DNA of 64,000 nucleotides from Hippopus hippopus. Its lineage: Eukaryota; Mollusca; Bivalvia; Cardiida; Cardiidae. The translations under genes and the position numbers were made by a program. The notes beneath the pieces are model-generated. The model was not told the DNA's origin and ran no database searches. It saw only the letters and a program-made list of their open reading frames with translations. The first letter of the stretch is position 1. Every line of letters begins with the position of its first letter. Where the stretch lies: positions 21,727,859-21,791,858 of the forward strand of contig OX328099.1 in assembly GCA_946811185.2 (NCBI GenBank), in the 5' to 3' direction. This document shows, in pieces, positions 42,311-53,005 of this stretch.

Positions 42311-43074
42311 TTTTGAAAAAGAGCTGCCTTCTATCGGCAAAATCGAGAATCTTTTCATTACAATACTATGTCTATCGTCCAGACATATGTTATAAGTTGT
42401 TTCTATTTACCTGTCTATTACTTGGTCAAATTTACATGAGAAACAAAAGTGGCCGATTAGAAGTTTTGCTGAGTGTATAAGTATCTAAAGAACTTCTATC
42501 TTTATCACTTCCAATGTAAGTTTACAAAACATTAAAAAGATAGGTAGAAAGACTGTAAAGATTATATGACACTTTTGTGTTGTTGCTTAAGGTTCAATTC
42601 AGCCTTGGTCATGGCTGGATGGCCAATGAACCAACCACACTTTTTCCTTGGCAAACTTAGACTTTCTAAGCGGATAACCAGTGCTTAGCGACTGTTTCCT
42701 TGCAAGCTAATGACAGCTGTCGTACTTGAATCAGCGGTGTGTGGGGGAACAACGAAAACATAAGCAAGACTGGATGATTGAATCAGAGTCTACGGGGGAT
42801 AAATTGCGAGTTTACTAAGGTGAAATAGGTATAACAATTTAGGTACGAGTTGACTACAGTACGAGTTTTCAAACTACGGGTTGACCAGCTACCCGCGCAT
42901 CCGACTGTTACACCGGGCCGGCGTCAGAAGACGTGACCAACAAAATGGATCAGGAGGAAGAGAGAATCTAACTCAAAGACAAGGATTAATTAGACTCACA
43001 TATTCTGATGATTTAACTCGACAGTAAAATATGGACGACGGCACTATCTCCTTGTCGATCGACCTATCTCCCTG

Positions 43075-43385
43075 TTGAGGGCCCTTGTTCGGACTGTAAT
43101 TTTGTCAATATTCTCTCGGAACGATTTCTCCGCCGGTAATTTTTTGCTTATTTATCTGTTTTCATGCTTGATTTTATCAGGGATGGTGCTGGAGGGGGGG
43201 GGGGAAGCGGAAGGCTATAGATTTGACGAAAATTAATAAAATCGTAGCCCCATATCTCCGTGTTGACAGAAATTGGTGGATTTTCTGTTAGATGCTTTAC
43301 AGTTGTGGCAATATAAATTTCAAACTTGCATATTTCTACGGCTAATCCTAACAGGGAATAAAGTAAAATCATATCTACACACGAC
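43075..43385 (-). repeat. Inverted partner of 40870-41190
   Basis: See 40870. A G-run near 43193-43203 interrupts the match. Confidence 0.65.
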
Positions 43386-44019
43386 AGCATTGCCGGATTT
43401 TTCCACAGATCGCTGATAAAGAAAAAAAAATTACGTGTTGAGGAGTGTGTTGAGGGAACAAAATTCCATCGACTCTTTTTGGAACTAGTTCCCCTGAATA
43501 CCAGCCGTGGTAAGGGGTACTGAAATATGAATATCGAAACGTTTTTCGTTGTTGAATGTTAAGAGGAATTATAAAGAGTAACCATGTCAGCAATTATACC
43601 TCTTTTTCCTCATTGGCTTTTCCTATTTTTTGAAAAGTGAAAATTTTATTTAGATATATTTTTCAAAAAAAGCTGTTAGTTCAATTAATCGTATAAAAGG
43701 GGGAAGTTCCTGCTAAAAATGCCTTGGCTGAAAGTACATGGAGACTTCAAATATGCTTGCGAAATTGGGGAGGGGGATTGTGTGAAAGCCAGTGGTTTTG
43801 TCGTTTGGTAATAGGGAGTTAATCCAAACTTCGAATAAGAATGTTCAACAATTAGTTCAAGAAGCCCGGCGATTTTGAAAAAAAAAAAGGTAAGTAACAG
43901 ACAGGTAAATAAAAACACATTTTAACATACATGTATCTAGACGTTATCTGTGGTATTGTTATGAAAAGATACTCGATTTTGCCGACAGAAAGCCTGTCTG
44001 TTTTAAAAGATAGAAAACA

Positions 44020-44210
44020 CATCGGCTGCGCATGCGTGGTGTCTATCAGCCGAAACAGGTTAAGATATGAGGGTCATAAATTACTGAAATTTGGACTGAA
44101 ATAAAAAAAAAAAACACGAAAACCTTTTTCTACACAAAAATATAATTCGAGAGAACGAGCTTGAAGTTTTCAAAAAAATGATTTTCAGTGTTGAGTATAT
44201 GTACATGAAC
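44020..44210 (-). repeat. Inverted partner of 42117-42310
   Basis: See 42117. Confidence 0.6.
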
Positions 44211-44224
44211 GGCGTATATCACAC

Positions 44225-46380
44225 ATTTTTCTAAAGGACAGATTTTTTTAAAACTTTGCATGTGCAAAGCTCTTCTCTAGGAGATTACGGTAAAAGATAT
44301 GGGCCACCGTGCTGAGAAATTTGGCTTTGAAAATGGTATATAAAGTTCCAAAATTCAGCTTATATTGGATTTAAAACGCTTTTCTTTAATAGTCAGTCAA
44401 ACAATATATAAAAGCCTGGATATGAGCATGGTAAATGTACAAATATGCATGTAACACATAGATCGATTGAATTAAAAAGGGAGATAATTTGACCGAATTA
44501 AGGGTAAATCTTTGATAAATACATACTTTCTAAGGGACAGATCTTTCTTAAAATTTCTACACTTATAGCATTTATAATTCTAAGCAATAAGAAAAAAATA
44601 AGAATGGCACCTATCCGTGCTTATTTCGTCAGAAAACAGGGATGAAGGTCACTGTGGCAGTTAATTTTTTCAAGGAAAAGAAATCGGATAAAAGCTCAGC
44701 AGATACAGTGGAAAAAGGAAAAATTGCTCATTAGGAGCCATTTCTCCTCTTCCCACAGTAACTTTCAAAGTGGAAACAGCTATACTTACACAGCTTTAAA
44801 TTTCCTGCTTTTGTTTGCTTGTTTGGCGTGTAACGCCGTGTCAACAGTATTTTATTTCTTTGACGGTGACAGTTCACAGATCCATTTTTTCTCTTTATTA
44901 ATACTACCCGAAGAAAGTACTACTTGTTTCTGTGCACCAGTGTATTACCAATGTGCGAAAAACACATAGATGCACTTCCAATTCACTATCCATGACAAAA
45001 AACACATGCGCAGTAGAATGAGCGCTAACATTTGTGATATTTTTTGACGCTCCCCCGCTTAAGCGTACATATGTTACTATGGTAACGCAGTTTAAGGCCG
45101 CTAGAGATAATTTGGTAAAAAATTTAACTTTAAAGCAGTTTGTAGATACTGAACTACAATATTACCAAATTATACACTGAACAAGCTAGAAATACGGAAG
45201 TAATAGGCCCTTTGTACGAATTTCTGGATCAACCCTCGTACGTCGTTAAATAAGTTCCTTTCTTGTGAATATGTAAAAAATTCTTTTCAGACTAAGGCTG
45301 AATTATGCTCTTGCACTGGTCAACCATTCTGCAAAAAAAAATCAAACAGAATGAACTCTCTCTTTTCTCGACAGAGGATGCAAAAAAAGGTCTACGGGGA
45401 ATTACAGCCTAAAAGTGACCGTGTATAAGTTTTATCGAGCGTGACTATAGTGAAAGCCCATATTATAATATTGTAACTTTCAATTTTCGTTTCACCGGAA
45501 AAGTCGCTCCAAAGCAGTCTGATCTTGGTTCTACACTGTTCGCAAAATTGCAATATGTCCCACTTAGCCGGGCCTTACGGTTAAGTAAAAAACATTTTCA
45601 AGTTTTATGACCTAAATGCAAGGTACGAAACAATAAAATTTTTACGGCTTACGTAAAGATCATCGGCTTTCCAGGTATACGTAGATTAACCCTTAGGCTG
45701 CTAAGCGCAACTCAGTGACGTCTTGCCGACAGTGTAGATTAAGATTAGACTGCACAGAACGTGCAGTCTGATCTTGGATCTACAATGTCCGAAGAGGAGA
45801 TTGTTTTCCTAAAAATTATAATAATAATAAAACCTTTGAAATGGCAAAATTTGGTTTTTTTTATTTTTGGCTTGAAGTTTTCATTTCAATCATTTAGCTT
45901 AAGGGATTTAGATAACAGCTAAAAATTCGTACCGATGTCATTTTTTTCTACGTAGATCGACGAACTAAATATCGGTACACAGTAAGTGCATTACCAAAAA
46001 AAAAAAAAACAGAATATTAGACTTGCCCAAAATGAGTGCATTTTGTAGACAAGTTAAAATCGGGTCATATGATAGAATTTGACGTTGAAAATGGTTCTGA
46101 CATTCGTTGGTTTTTGAGGTATATTTTTATTTAACTCTCTAAAAGGGTCACTTGATAATATTTTTCTCCCTCGACCCGTTTATTAACCCTAACGCTGCTT
46201 AGCGCGACTCAAGGGTCTTGGATCTACACTGTCCGATAAAGAGATATTTTTCCCCAAAATAACTTTGAAACAGCAAAATTTGGGTTTATATATTCATACT
46301 ATCGGCTTGAAAGTTTCATTTCACTTATTCAGCAGGACAAGGTTTAAGCTTTATCTCAAATTCCAACCCAAGTCATATCA
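44225..46380. other. Non-coding host DNA with dispersed repeats
   Basis: 44225-44405 repeats 14620-14810. A half foldback lies near 44708-44760 and a GATCAGACTGCA hairpin at 45729-45790, in the TTAACCCTTAGGCTGCTAAG context. Short ORFs only. Confidence 0.5.
45729..45790. repeat. GATCAGACTGCA hairpin, copy 3
   Basis: AGATTAAGATTAGACTGCAC, short loop, GTGCAGTCTGATCTTGGATC. Same family as 34337. Confidence 0.7.
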
Positions 46381-46651
46381 TATGGCTTGCAACACGCGAA
46401 AAGGGGAATTCGGACATTTGCTTAAAGTGTCGTCTCGGATCAGCCTGCGCAGTCCACGCGGCTTATCCGAGATTGCACTCTACGACTACATTAGATTTTG
46501 TGCTACAGAAGACTTGCGCAAAACAGAAAATTACATAAAAACGGAAAGTGTCGTTTTGGATTTGCCTGCGCGGACTGCGCAGGCTGATCCGAGACGACAC
46601 TTTACGCAAATGTCCGAATGCCCTTTTTCGCGTGTTGCAGGCCATATATTC
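46381..46651. mobile_element. MITE-like element with ~75-bp inverted ends
   Basis: Left end GCAACACGCGAAAAGGG...G TCGTCTCGGATCAGCCTGCG and the inverted right end finishing CGCGTGTTGC. A shorter internal region has ACAGAAAATTACATAAAAAC. The open frames in it are a by-product of the inverted arms. A second copy starts at 63936. Confidence 0.75.
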
Positions 46652-46892
46652 TCACATGTCCCTTCTAGGCAGCCGTAGTTATATATTTTGGGGGAAAATG
46701 TGTTGATCTTGAAACCGGGTAAGGTCGAGCTGTCGAGTGACTATGACCTGTAAGACGAGTAGAACTGTTGTATAAGTTTGTAAGCAGAGAGTTGATAGCC
46801 CTATCACTCATTTGTCTTCGGGAACCCTCTTCACCATCCATTCTAAATAATATTCTTGGCCTAATAATCAAGAATTTTCTAAAGTTGAAGTC

Positions 46893-47111
46893 GAGCAACG
46901 GTGGCGCAATCGGTAGCACAGTCAATAGCGTACAACACTTGAGAATAGGGGGTCGCTGGTTCAAATTCCCAGCTCGGTCAATTTCTTTCTGAGGAATGAT
47001 GATAGTTATTGCGAAAGGATTTATTCTTCTCCCATGCACCGCTGATCATTGTTTCGATGATGGTTATGTGGAAAAGTAGCCAGTGGCTTGGGAAGAATAT
47101 TGCTTGAGGTA
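46893..47111 (+). mobile_element. 5' part of a SINE split by element 2
   Basis: GTCGAGCAACGGTGGCGCAA TCGGTAG, GGTCGCTGGTTCAAATTCCC, GCACCGCTGATCATTGTTTC and AGTAGCCAGTGGCTTGGGAA are the SINE body seen at 35353. It breaks off at GAGGTA, where element 2 begins, and the rest is at 62363-62472. Confidence 0.8.
47106..47111. repeat. 6-bp target site duplication, left of element 2
   Basis: GAGGTA, repeated exactly at 62363-62368. In the unoccupied SINE it would be one copy (compare GAGTACTGG at 63554). Confidence 0.95.
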
Positions 47112-47120
47112 AGTAGTATA

Positions 47121-47173
47121 GGAGGGTAGTCTATACCCCTGCCAGGCCAGGGCAGGGGTCTAGATTACCCTCC
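47121..47173. repeat. Terminal hairpin, left end of element 2
   Basis: GGAGGGTAGTCTATACCCCTGC versus GCAGGGGTCTAGATTACCCTCC: imperfect 22-bp stem, 9-nt loop. Mirror copy at 62301-62353. Confidence 0.75.
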
Positions 47174-47339
47174 CTGAGTGCCCTACATCACCATCCTGAA
47201 AGAAATTTGTCCCTATTCTGCCACCCTGAAAGAAGTTGCATTTTTTATAATCCCTATTCTACCTACCCTGAGTGGAATTTATCTGCAAAAAAAGAGAAAG
47301 TAACACAAAAAAGCCATTTTTCAGGGTGGTAGAATAGGG

Positions 47340-48110
47340 AACTGCCAGGTCTGATCACTGAGTTGGACTTAGTTTTTTCACCCATATGCTATTAGGATTG
47401 CTTTATTGTAAGTAACACAAAATGGTAAAGTAACACAAAATGGCAAAGTAACACAAAATGCCATTTTTGACGGCACTATAGGGATCTAGCAGGTCTGATC
47501 ACTGAGTTGGACTTAGTTTTTTTCACCCATATGCTATTAGGATTGCTTTATTGTAAGTGTCATCCAAAATGCCATATTTTCGAGGGCTCTATAAGCATCT
47601 GCCAGGTCTGATCACTGAGTTGGACTTAGACTTTTTTCTGCATCTCTATGCACCCTGAAAGAATTTGCATTTTTTAAAATACCCAGGGTCTCTACCCTGA
47701 GAGGGATTTAGCATTCAAAATGGCGGCCTTATGACTGACAGTCTGGGGAAAAATCCACCCAAAGAGACTACCCTGAATGGATTTTTTCTGCAAAAAAAGG
47801 GAAAGTTAAGGGAAAGTAAAGGGTAAGCCTGATCACTGAGTTGGACTTAGTTTTTTCACCCTATGAATGATTTTCTCTCTTTCTAAAAGCCTGACCATTG
47901 AGTTGGACTTAGTTTTTTCTCACCTATGATTGAATTCTCTTTTCTAAATGGCTAACCATTGAGTTGAACTTAGACTTTTTCCACCCTATGAATGATTTTC
48001 TCTCTTTCTAAAAGCCTGACCCTTGAGTTGGACTTAGTTTTTTTCACCCTATGAATGATTTCTCTAAAAGACTGAGCACTGGGTTGAACTTAGTCTTTTT
48101 CTGAGTTTTT
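47340..48110 (-). repeat. Subterminal tandem repeats, left arm of element 2
   Basis: GATCACTGAGTTGGACTTAG units, here partly interspersed with a second repeat (CATATGCTATTAGGATTGCT and ...TTTATTGTAAGT). Mirrored at 61370-62130. Confidence 0.7.
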
Positions 48111-48228
48111 TTGCTCTTTACAGTATAACTCTCTGGAGTATAACTCTTTTGGAGTGCAACTCTTCTAAAAGAAAGAAGTTTGACAATTTGAAGAAATGAC
48201 AATTTTGAAAAAAGATAGAACTTTCGTG

Positions 48229-48700
48229 GTAGCTGGTTAGTCCTGAAAAGGACTGTTGGGTTAGCTCTGAAAAGAGCTGTGACAATTTGAAGAAATGACA
48301 ACTTGAAGATAGAACTTTCGTCTGACAGCTTGAAGGTAGAACTTTCGTCTGACATCTTGAGGATAGATCTTTCGTGGTAATGGTTAGTCCTGAAAAGGAC
48401 TGTTGGGTTAGCTCTGAAAAGAGCTGTGACAATTTGAAGAAATGACAACTTGAAGATAGAACTTTCGTCTGTCAGCTTGAAGGTAGAACTTTCGTCTGAC
48501 ATCTTGAAGATAGATCTTTCGTGGTAATGGTTAGTCCTGAAAAGGACTGTTGGGTTAGCTCTGAAAAGAGCTGTGACAATTTGAAGAAATGACAACTTGA
48601 AGATAGAACTTTCGTCTGACATCTTGAAGATAGATCTTTCGTGGTAGATGGTTAGTCCTGAAAAGGACTGTTGGGTTAGCTCTGAAAAGAACTGTGACAA
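48229..48700 (-). repeat. Array of paired histone-type hairpins, left arm of element 2
   Basis: Four units (first pair at about 48239-48278), with the same AGCTCT-TTTC-AGAGCT / AGTCCT-TTTC-AGGACT pairs and GACGAAAGTTCTA words on the minus strand. Confidence 0.8.
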
Positions 48701-48913
48701 TTTGAAGAAATGACAACTTGAAGATAGAACTTTCGTCTGACAGTTTGAAGGTAGATCTTTCGTCTGACAATTTGAAGAAATGACAATTTGAAGAAAAGAT
48801 AGAACTTACGTCTGACAATTTGAAGAAAGGTAGATCTTCCGTGGTAGATGGTTAGCCCTGAAAAGGGCTGTTGGGGTGGTCCTAAAAAAGGACGTGGTTT
48901 GGAGGTTGTGTTT

Positions 48914-49141
48914 TTAAGCACAACCTCCAACCTTCCTGCACGCCGGACAGCTACTTGCAGCCCTCCTCTTCAGCCTTTTTAGTTGCTGCTCGTCCAAGGC
49001 GAAGTCCAACGAGAACGGTGGCTCGTTGTCACTATCCCAGCACTCGGTCTGGGGCACGACGAACTCCTTCTTCTTTCTTTTTTCTCTGGATGCCATCTGG
49101 GCGAGTTCAGATAAACTCATGTCTCTCAACGCACACTCCAT
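48914..49141 (-). CDS. 75-aa TIR-encoded CPxC protein (left copy, element 2)
   Basis: Homologue of the 77-aa protein: MECALRDMSLSELAQM, a short Lys/Arg stretch, TECWDSDNEPPFSL and the same end SSCPACRKVGGCA. The region between residues 45 and 60 differs (DEQQLKRLKRRA). The acidic centre and the cysteine end are the conserved parts. The codon usage is more GC-rich in the centre than in other genes of the element. Confidence 0.8.
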   Translation of the reverse strand: MECALRDMSLSELAQMASREKRKKKEFVVPQTECWDSDNEPPFSLDFALDEQQLKRLKRRAASSCPACRKVGGCA

Positions 49142-49179
49142 GTTGCAGCAAGTTGAAGAGAATGAATGATGTGCGGGAA

Positions 49180-49320
49180 ATGCCGCTGGGTTTTATAACT
49201 TTTCAGACGGATTGAACTAGTTGACCCATGACGTCATTTTCTCCTATGTTTTTCCCGCGTCGGCGTTTCATGCTGTTTTGGCTCCAAAATTAATGTTATC
49301 CAATCAGATTCACCGTTGTT
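49180..49320 (-). promoter_or_regulatory. CCAAT/E2F-like/CRE/TATA cassette, left arm of element 2
   Basis: Minus strand: ATTGG (~49300), GCGGGAAA (49251-49258), TGACGTCA (49229-49236), TTATAAAA (49191-49197), ATG at 49141. A second, partial CCAAT/GCGTCGG block follows upstream to about 49450. Confidence 0.7.
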
Positions 49321-49594
49321 TTTTCTAATACTAAATGTTTTATTGTTGACCAACCCGCGTCGGTGTTTCATGCTGTTTTGACTCCAAATTAATGTTGGCC
49401 AATCAGAATCAACGTTTTATTTCTAATACTAAAATGTTTTATTGTTGACCAATCCGTGGCTTTGTTGCATTTTTTGTTGTTCGGGGGTTAGAAAAGAACT
49501 AGAGTTTGACTATTCTACGACTTTTTTTTTATTGTAAATCTTTTGAGTTTTTGACAATTTTTAAAAAAAGATAGAACTTTCGTGTTAGATGGTT

Positions 49595-49610
49595 AGCGCT
49601 GAAAAGGGCT
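49595..49610 (-). terminator. Histone-like stem-loop after the 76-aa gene
   Basis: Minus strand AGCCCT-TTTC-AGCGCT (one mismatch), AACCATCTAACACGAAAGTT. About 33 bp beyond the stop at 49643. Confidence 0.6.
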
Positions 49611-49642
49611 GTTTTGTTTTTGGAGGCTATGTTTTTCCACTT

Positions 49643-49873
49643 CTAATGACAACACCCGAAATTCACTTGGCAAATGGCTAAGATGATGTCAGACGTTGTC
49701 TTTAAAAATAGTTGAAGTAATCTTTCGCTGAGATCTTTGTAGGGCTGTGTTATAGGTTGTAGTTGGTTTTGTTCCTCCTCTCCTACGAAGTGAGTGTTTA
49801 GTTGTAATAACTGTTGACCTGCATTTAGATATTCTTGGAGAGTCTCACGTAGTTGATAATTTATCTCCTCCAT
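49643..49873 (-). CDS. 76-aa CPxC-family protein, second 88-aa-type copy
   Basis: MEEINYQLRETLQEYLNAGQ opens like the 88-aa protein and it ends CQVNFGCCH, but it lacks the ~12 residues that hold the first cysteine pair (the CPIC region is reduced to ICQ). So it keeps only part of the putative metal site. Class II promoter upstream. Its counterpart in element 1 (27873-28105) is degenerate. Confidence 0.65.
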   Translation of the reverse strand: MEEINYQLRETLQEYLNAGQQLLQLNTHFVGEEEQNQLQPITQPYKDLSERLLQLFLKTTSDIILAICQVNFGCCH

Positions 49874-50010
49874 ATTGATACTGCTTCCGAATATTGACAC
49901 TGCTTCCGAAGTGATCGTTAGCTGAGAGCCAAAAAATGGTGAATGTATGAAAATAACGCTGGGCTTTATACGTTTACAGAGGCTTGAAATGTTTAAAGAG
50001 CTCGGGTCTG
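49874..50010 (-). promoter_or_regulatory. Class II promoter of the 76-aa gene
   Basis: Minus strand: GTAAACGTATAAAGC, CAGCGTTATTTTCATACATT and CTCAGCTAACGATCACTTCG, then the GAAGCAGT(A/G)TCAATATTCG repeat. Confidence 0.5.
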
Positions 50011-50159
50011 GCAGAAACCACATACATTTTTTCCATGCTGCGTTTCATGCTAATATAGCAAAAAAGTTATGAGACGATGTATGGAAAAAATGTAGACAGA
50101 ACAAGTCTTTGGTGAAAACAGAATGAAGAGCTCTATTGTTTTTCGAACTTTTATTTATT

Positions 50160-50490
50160 GAACTTTTATTTACTGAACAGAACTAAACATTGAAACATTT
50201 TTTTGCAATGCATTATAAAAAATTTCTTGACAATGAAAAAATTTCTTGACAATGAAAAAAATCACAAGGAAACATTTTTACAATACAGCATAAAAAACAT
50301 TTTCTTAACAATGAAAAAATCACACTGAAAAAATTTCTTAACAATGAATTATTCACAATGAATTAATCGCAATGAATTAATCACAATGAATTATTTTTTC
50401 GCAATGAATTATTTTTCGCAATGAATTATTCGCAAAACAGTATATAACAAATTTTTTACAATGCAAATTTCGCAAATACCACGAGTTTCA
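50160..50490 (-). repeat. AT-rich tandem repeats, left side of element 2
   Basis: Same repeat as 19500-19912, with GCAATGAATTATT words. It reaches the end of the 220-aa gene. Confidence 0.6.
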
Positions 50491-50499
50491 TATTTGTTT

Positions 50500-51162
50500 T
50501 CATATTCCTACCGTTTTGTTGTTTTTTCTTGGTTGTTTTCGCTCTGTCTTTGGTTTTTTCGGGATCTTGAAATCAACGTGATTATCAATGTTTTTCCCGT
50601 ATTTACCCTGGCCTGTCAATATTGGTGTAGTCGGTCTTTGATCAACTCGCTGTTTCTTGTGGAGATGGGTAGCATCTTCCTCAGATTTCCGTTTTGTTGT
50701 TTTTCTTGGTTGTTTTTCCTCTGGTTGTTTTTTCTTTGGTTGATTTTTCTTCACAACACTTACGATAGAGTCCACTAACTTGTGAAGATTGGATTTATCA
50801 AAGTCGAACTCCACAGGGATCTTCACAGGAGTTGTTGAAATGCACTGATCCTGTTGACGTAGTACCTCGATATTTCTACTGAGCTGCTCAGTACTTGTGC
50901 TTAAAGTTTTAATTTCCTCCAAATGTCTGTTTAAAGTCTCCAGCTGATCTATGATTCGGATCATCATGCTATCTTGTTTTAAATTTAGCTGCTTTACCTC
51001 TTCATAAATGTTGTCAAACACCGTCGCCGGAATGATGGTTGTCGAATTTAACTCCGGTGGTGGATTGATGATTGTCGAATTTATAACTGATGAAAGAACG
51101 TCTCCATTGTTTTCCGCTGGTGGAAAATCGTCCAAGTTGATTTCATCTAAGTTGTGCTTCAT
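50500..51162 (-). CDS. 220-aa coiled-coil/basic protein (element 2)
   Basis: Intact homologue of 26506-27168 with only scattered substitutions (for example PSVENN to PPAENN). The ATG at 51162 follows a class II promoter; an upstream in-frame extension lacks ATG and is not used. Confidence 0.8.
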   Translation of the reverse strand: MKHNLDEINLDDFPPAENNGDVLSSVINSTIINPPPELNSTTIIPATVFDNIYEEVKQLNLKQDSMMIRIIDQLETLNRHLEEIKTLSTSTEQLSRNIEVLRQQDQCISTTPVKIPVEFDFDKSNLHKLVDSIVSVVKKNQPKKKQPEEKQPRKTTKRKSEEDATHLHKKQRVDQRPTTPILTGQGKYGKNIDNHVDFKIPKKPKTERKQPRKNNKTVGI

Positions 51163-51399
51163 ATTGAAACTGTCTCTGAATATTGATACTGTTTGCAAAG
51201 TGATCGTTAGCTGAGAATCAAAGAAATGGTGTTTGGTATAAAATAACGCTGAGTTTTTATACGTTTACAAAGGATTGAAATTTTTAAAGAGCTCGGACCT
51301 GACGGAAAACACCAGGATTGAACTGTGTGACACCGAATTAGGAGTGGTAAAAAACACCAATATAACTATCGATTTAATTGGATAATGTTAATGAAACGC

Positions 51400-51475
51400 C
51401 GACGCGGGAAAAACATAGGAGAAAATGACGTCATGGGTCAACTAGTTCAATCCTCCTGTAAAGCTATAAAGCCGC
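51400..51475 (+). promoter_or_regulatory. E2F-like/CRE/TATA cassette for the zinc-ribbon gene (element 2)
   Basis: GCGGGAAA (51404-51411), TGACGTCA (51426-51433), CTATAAA (51464-51470), ATG at 51511. Confidence 0.7.
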
Positions 51476-51510
51476 AGTGATATTTTACATAAAATCATAT
51501 TTGTTCCAGA

Positions 51511-51717
51511 ATGGTTCGAATTCTTGTATGCCCTCACTGTGCAAGCAGATGTCTGATAGAGTGTGGAAAATGTTTTACCATACTTGAGTATCTTGGACAG
51601 AAGCATGACTGTCCAGATACAGATGAAGGATTTTACGATGATGATGAAGGTTCATCGACTTGTTGCGAACACTGTGGGTGTGAAATCATCCCGGTGGATC
51701 GGACGGAGGAGTCGTAG
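51511..51717 (+). CDS. 68-aa double zinc-ribbon protein (element 2)
   Basis: Same protein as 25950-26156 with a few substitutions (CASRCL, HDCPD, STCCEHCGCE). All cysteines except that in the variable position are kept, supporting metal binding. Confidence 0.8.
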   Translation: MVRILVCPHCASRCLIECGKCFTILEYLGQKHDCPDTDEGFYDDDEGSSTCCEHCGCEIIPVDRTEES

Positions 51718-51748
51718 AGCTGAATGTCAATGTGAGATCCTTTTAAAA

Positions 51749-51764
51749 AGTCCTTTTCAGGGCT
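51749..51764 (+). terminator. Histone-like stem-loop after the zinc-ribbon gene
   Basis: AGTCCT-TTTC-AGGGCT (one T-G wobble), AACCATCTATACGAAAGATC. Confidence 0.6.
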
Positions 51765-51996
51765 AACCATCTATACGAAAGATCTTTCTTTCTTCAAAAT
51801 TGTCAAAAGTAAAAAAGACTTACAGTCACAACTAGAAAAAGTCAAAAGTAAGAAGTAATTATTTTATATTTTTTATTTCAAAAAAGAACTTATGTACAAT
51901 GAAAAAAATCAAATCATGAACTGTAAAGACAAAAAATGAAAAAATCAAGTCAGTCTTTTTGTTTAAATTCAATATTGTGTTGAAATCTTTTTTCAC

Positions 51997-52847
51997 TCAG
52001 CATGTTTTTCTTTTTTTCTTCGGAATGTCAGATTCACATTTGGTTTTACGTTTTCTTTTCCTATCGTTGTTTTTTAATACCACATCTGGACAGATTTTAT
52101 CCTCGTGTTTTGTTGATTTGTAAAAGAAACAGTTCTTTGTTACTCGTTTTTTCTTCTTTTCGTTGTTTTGCTGTTTTTCCTCTCCGTACGAGCAACCCGG
52201 TTCTGCAGGAAATTCGTTGTTTTTTAGATCTAAAGTTTGTTGTTTTCTTAGATTATCATTTGTAGATATTTTTTCTCCACCTGTTCTGTTATTTTGCAGA
52301 TTTCTGAATCGTTGATATCCGTTGTGTCGCTCTGCATGTGTACGATCTGAGTTTCAACCGATGAGGATGTAGCTTGTGGTGAACTTTTTTTCCACGTATT
52401 TCCACTGCAGAATGAATTTAGTGTCCCGACGAATTTTATATCTTTGAGACCATCAACGTTGTAAAACGATGGTAAAATCTCAATGTCATGGCTGTGTGGA
52501 TTCACGTAGACAAAAACAATTGTTCCTGGCTGATTTTCTTTTTCTGGACATTCTTTGGCCCAATGTCCTGCTTCGCTGCATGTGAAACAAATATTTGTTC
52601 TCTTGCCATTCGCACCATATCGTTTGTCAATCGTCGCTTGATCAAAAACTCTGTATCTGGTAGTACGGTAAACATCTTTTTCTTCTAAATGTTGGTGGGA
52701 TAAAAATGATCCCACATAGTTTCCGATATGTTTAACATCATACTTTGATGGTATATTGCTGATCTCATAATCGTGGGTGTATGGATTAACATACAGATAC
52801 ACCCTCTTTCTAAGTGGTGATGTATTTTGCAGGTTTAACTCGCTCAT
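51997..52847 (-). pseudogene. CCHC zinc-knuckle gene, frameshifted
   Basis: Same start and knuckle (CFTCSEAGHWAKEC) and both YVNP repeats as the gene at 24793. Loss of one A in an A-run near 52272 shifts the frame after ITEQVEKK, giving a stop at 52248 and a 199-residue product without the basic tail. The rest of the coding sequence to 51997 is still recognisable. The N-terminal part could still be functional. Confidence 0.8.
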
Positions 52848-53005
52848 ATTCTTTTATCAGCTGTACTGTCTGAGATTGAGTAGGAGAATGATTAGATTTT
52901 CACAACTATCGTCTCTATTTATACACTGTTACAACGGAGAGGCTATATAAATTGTTAGTTTTTTCTCACTTCTGCATTATTGTCTTTTCACTCAGAGCTA
53001 AAACG
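52848..53005. promoter_or_regulatory. Divergent promoter (knuckle gene / polymerase), element 2
   Basis: TATAAATA on the minus strand (52917-52924) and TATATAAATT on the plus strand (52944-52953). Confidence 0.6.

Larger units (their letters stand above)
47112..49350 (+). repeat. Left terminal inverted repeat of element 2
   Basis: Reverse complement of about 60215-62362. The arms differ in hairpin-array copy number (4 units on the left, 3 on the right), so they are not fully homogenised. Confidence 0.85.

Noticed and set aside
46265..46678. A 137-codon frame near 46.3-46.7 kb
   Set aside because: It runs through the inverted arms of a MITE-like element; the mirrored frame on the other strand is a by-product of the palindrome.
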